Shown one piece after another: positions 40,256-41,416 of a stretch of DNA of 41,416 nucleotides (its first letter is position 1; every line of letters starts with the position of its first letter). The stretch is from positions 1-41,416 of the forward strand of contig CALBIE010000014.1 of assembly GCA_937893495.1 (NCBI GenBank), given 5' to 3'. The stretch comes from an uncultured Verrucomicrobiales bacterium. Its GTDB lineage: Bacteria > Verrucomicrobiota > Verrucomicrobiia > Limisphaerales > JAYPXF01. The notes beneath the pieces were generated by a model. It did not search any database and was not told the DNA's origin. It saw nothing but the letters and a program-made list of their open reading frames with translations. The position numbers and the translations under genes were made by a program.

Positions 40256-40885
40256 ATGACGTCCAGGACTGACAATCCACCCCGGCGCAAATGGGACGGC
40301 CCAGCGCCGGTATTGGCATTGATGGCGGGGTTCATCGGCTATTTCTGGATGCAGGTGCCACAGGAACTGCCACCCATGCCGCCGACGGAATTGAACCTCC
40401 AGTTCGTGGTCCGCACGAACGGACTGATGTACCGGGTCGGGCATCCGCAACCGTTTACCGGGGTGGTGATCGAGCGTTATCGCGAGGGCGGGCTGAAATC
40501 GCGCACGGAAGTTGTGTCAGGTCAACTCGATGGGCTCTCCGAAGGATGGTTTACCAACGGTGTGTTGCAGGTGGTGGAACATTTCTCGCGGGGAACATCA
40601 GACGGGCAGCGCACCAAATGGCATGACAACGGGAAGAAACTTTCCGAAGTGAACATCGTCGCGGGAAAGCTCGAGGGAACCTTTCTCAAGTGGCATGACA
40701 ACGGGAAGCTGGAGCAGGAGATCCAACTCGTGGGCGGCGTGCCGCATGGCTGGTCGCGCTCATGGTTCCCGAGCGGCAGCCTCAAGGCCCGCGTGAAGCT
40801 TGATAATGGTAAAGTAGTCGAGCAGACCTTTTTCAAGGACGGCGAAAAGAATGAACCGCCCACAACCGTGGCAAACAACCCATGA
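40256..40885 (+). CDS. MORN-repeat (YwqK-like) protein with N-terminal membrane anchor
   Basis: KWHDNGKKLSEVNIVAGKLEGTFLKWHDNGKLEQEIQLVGGVPHGWSRSWFPSGSLKARVKL. Confidence 0.85.
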   Translation: MTSRTDNPPRRKWDGPAPVLALMAGFIGYFWMQVPQELPPMPPTELNLQFVVRTNGLMYRVGHPQPFTGVVIERYREGGLKSRTEVVSGQLDGLSEGWFTNGVLQVVEHFSRGTSDGQRTKWHDNGKKLSEVNIVAGKLEGTFLKWHDNGKLEQEIQLVGGVPHGWSRSWFPSGSLKARVKLDNGKVVEQTFFKDGEKNEPPTTVANNP

Positions 40886-40971
40886 TGTGCGGAGGAACCT
40901 TCATACGATGGATCGGTTTGGTAAAGCGGCTTGGTATGCGGCTTCTGTCAACTCGAACTCCGAATTGGAAT

Positions 40972-41119
40972 GGGGAGCGCGCCCGCCTCGGGCGCTGTTT
41001 TCCGCGCCCGCGCGGAAAACCCGGTCGTACTGAAATGATCCGGCTGCTAGTGACAGTCTTGCACGCAAAAGGCTGGCCGCGAGGCGCGGCCAGCCACACC
41101 CGTGGCGGGTGTGCTCCCC
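40972..41119. repeat. Palindromic family P1, copy C (148 bp)
   Basis: Ends GGGGAGCGCGCCCGCCTCGGGCGC / CACACCCGTGGCGGGTGTGCTCCCC; hairpins GTTTTCCGCG-CCCG-CGCGGAAAAC and GGCTGGCCGCG-AGG-CGCGGCCAGCC. Confidence 0.9.
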
Positions 41120-41148
41120 AGGTTCGGAATTCGGGTTCCAGAAACCAC

Positions 41149-41366
41149 GTAGCCGCCGACGTAAGGAGAATCGGAGCGCCAAAAAGGTGCGGCATAATGC
41201 CGTCGAACTTGGGGAAAAATCAGGGTGTGCCATTTTTACTCATTATTCGGAAGTGCCTCTCTTTCAATACGTTGCAGAAACCGTTCGTTGGCAGGCTCAC
41301 AACGGAGAAGGCAGAGGTCAGGAACCAGAAGTCAGAAGATGATCTGAGCCTTACGTCGGCGGCTAC
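41149..41366. repeat. Repeat family P5, copy 5 (arms about 180 bp apart)
   Basis: GTAGCCGCCGACGTAAGGAG ... GAGCCTTACGTCGGCGGCTAC. Confidence 0.75.
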
Positions 41367-41416
41367 CGTTATGGGGTTCAACGCGCGAATTCTGCGAGGA
41401 ATTTTATTCTCGTGTG

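Noticed and set aside
24267-40885. Prophage
   Set aside because: The S74 tail-fibre-like domain is suggestive, but no terminase, portal, capsid, integrase or lysis gene is seen and the proteins carry export signals.
40256-40885. Toxin-antitoxin module based on YwqK-like annotation
   Set aside because: MORN repeats only; no partner toxin ORF is visible next to it and the protein has a membrane anchor.
1-41416. tRNA or rRNA genes
   Set aside because: No convincing cloverleaf with T-loop GTTCRANYC context or rRNA signature was recognised by eye; tRNAscan-SE/Infernal would be decisive.

Overview
The window looks like a Verrucomicrobia/Planctomycetes-type chromosome (inferred from protein families; taxonomy not tested). 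The left half (about 0.2-24 kb) carries an L-lactate permease, a secreted sulfatase with an atypical active-site motif, two divergent copies of a PSD1 cytochrome/DUF1549-DUF1553 + DUF1501 gene pair (one PSD1 gene broken by a 1-nt frameshift), an epimerase + DHDPS-like couple, a TerB-like protein, an ISAzo13-like insertion sequence needing a -1 frameshift, a SUMF1-fold protein and a DUF1552 + DUF1592-type pair. The right half (24.2-40.9 kb) is a co-directional block of secreted or membrane-anchored proteins: a seven-repeat kelch-like protein, a 639+ aa orphan whose signal peptide is interrupted by a 14-bp tandem duplication, a peptidase S74 tail-fibre-like protein, a 3069-aa LamG/coiled-coil giant, a Ca-binding-repeat protein and a MORN-repeat protein. 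Over all of this lie several families of intergenic palindromic elements. The most striking has conserved ends and loops, but the stems of its internal hairpins differ between copies while staying complementary (covariation). A second family has two copies of exactly 114 bp, one sitting in frame in the N-terminus of a predicted protein. All calls come from reading the sequence and the ORF track; no database search was run.
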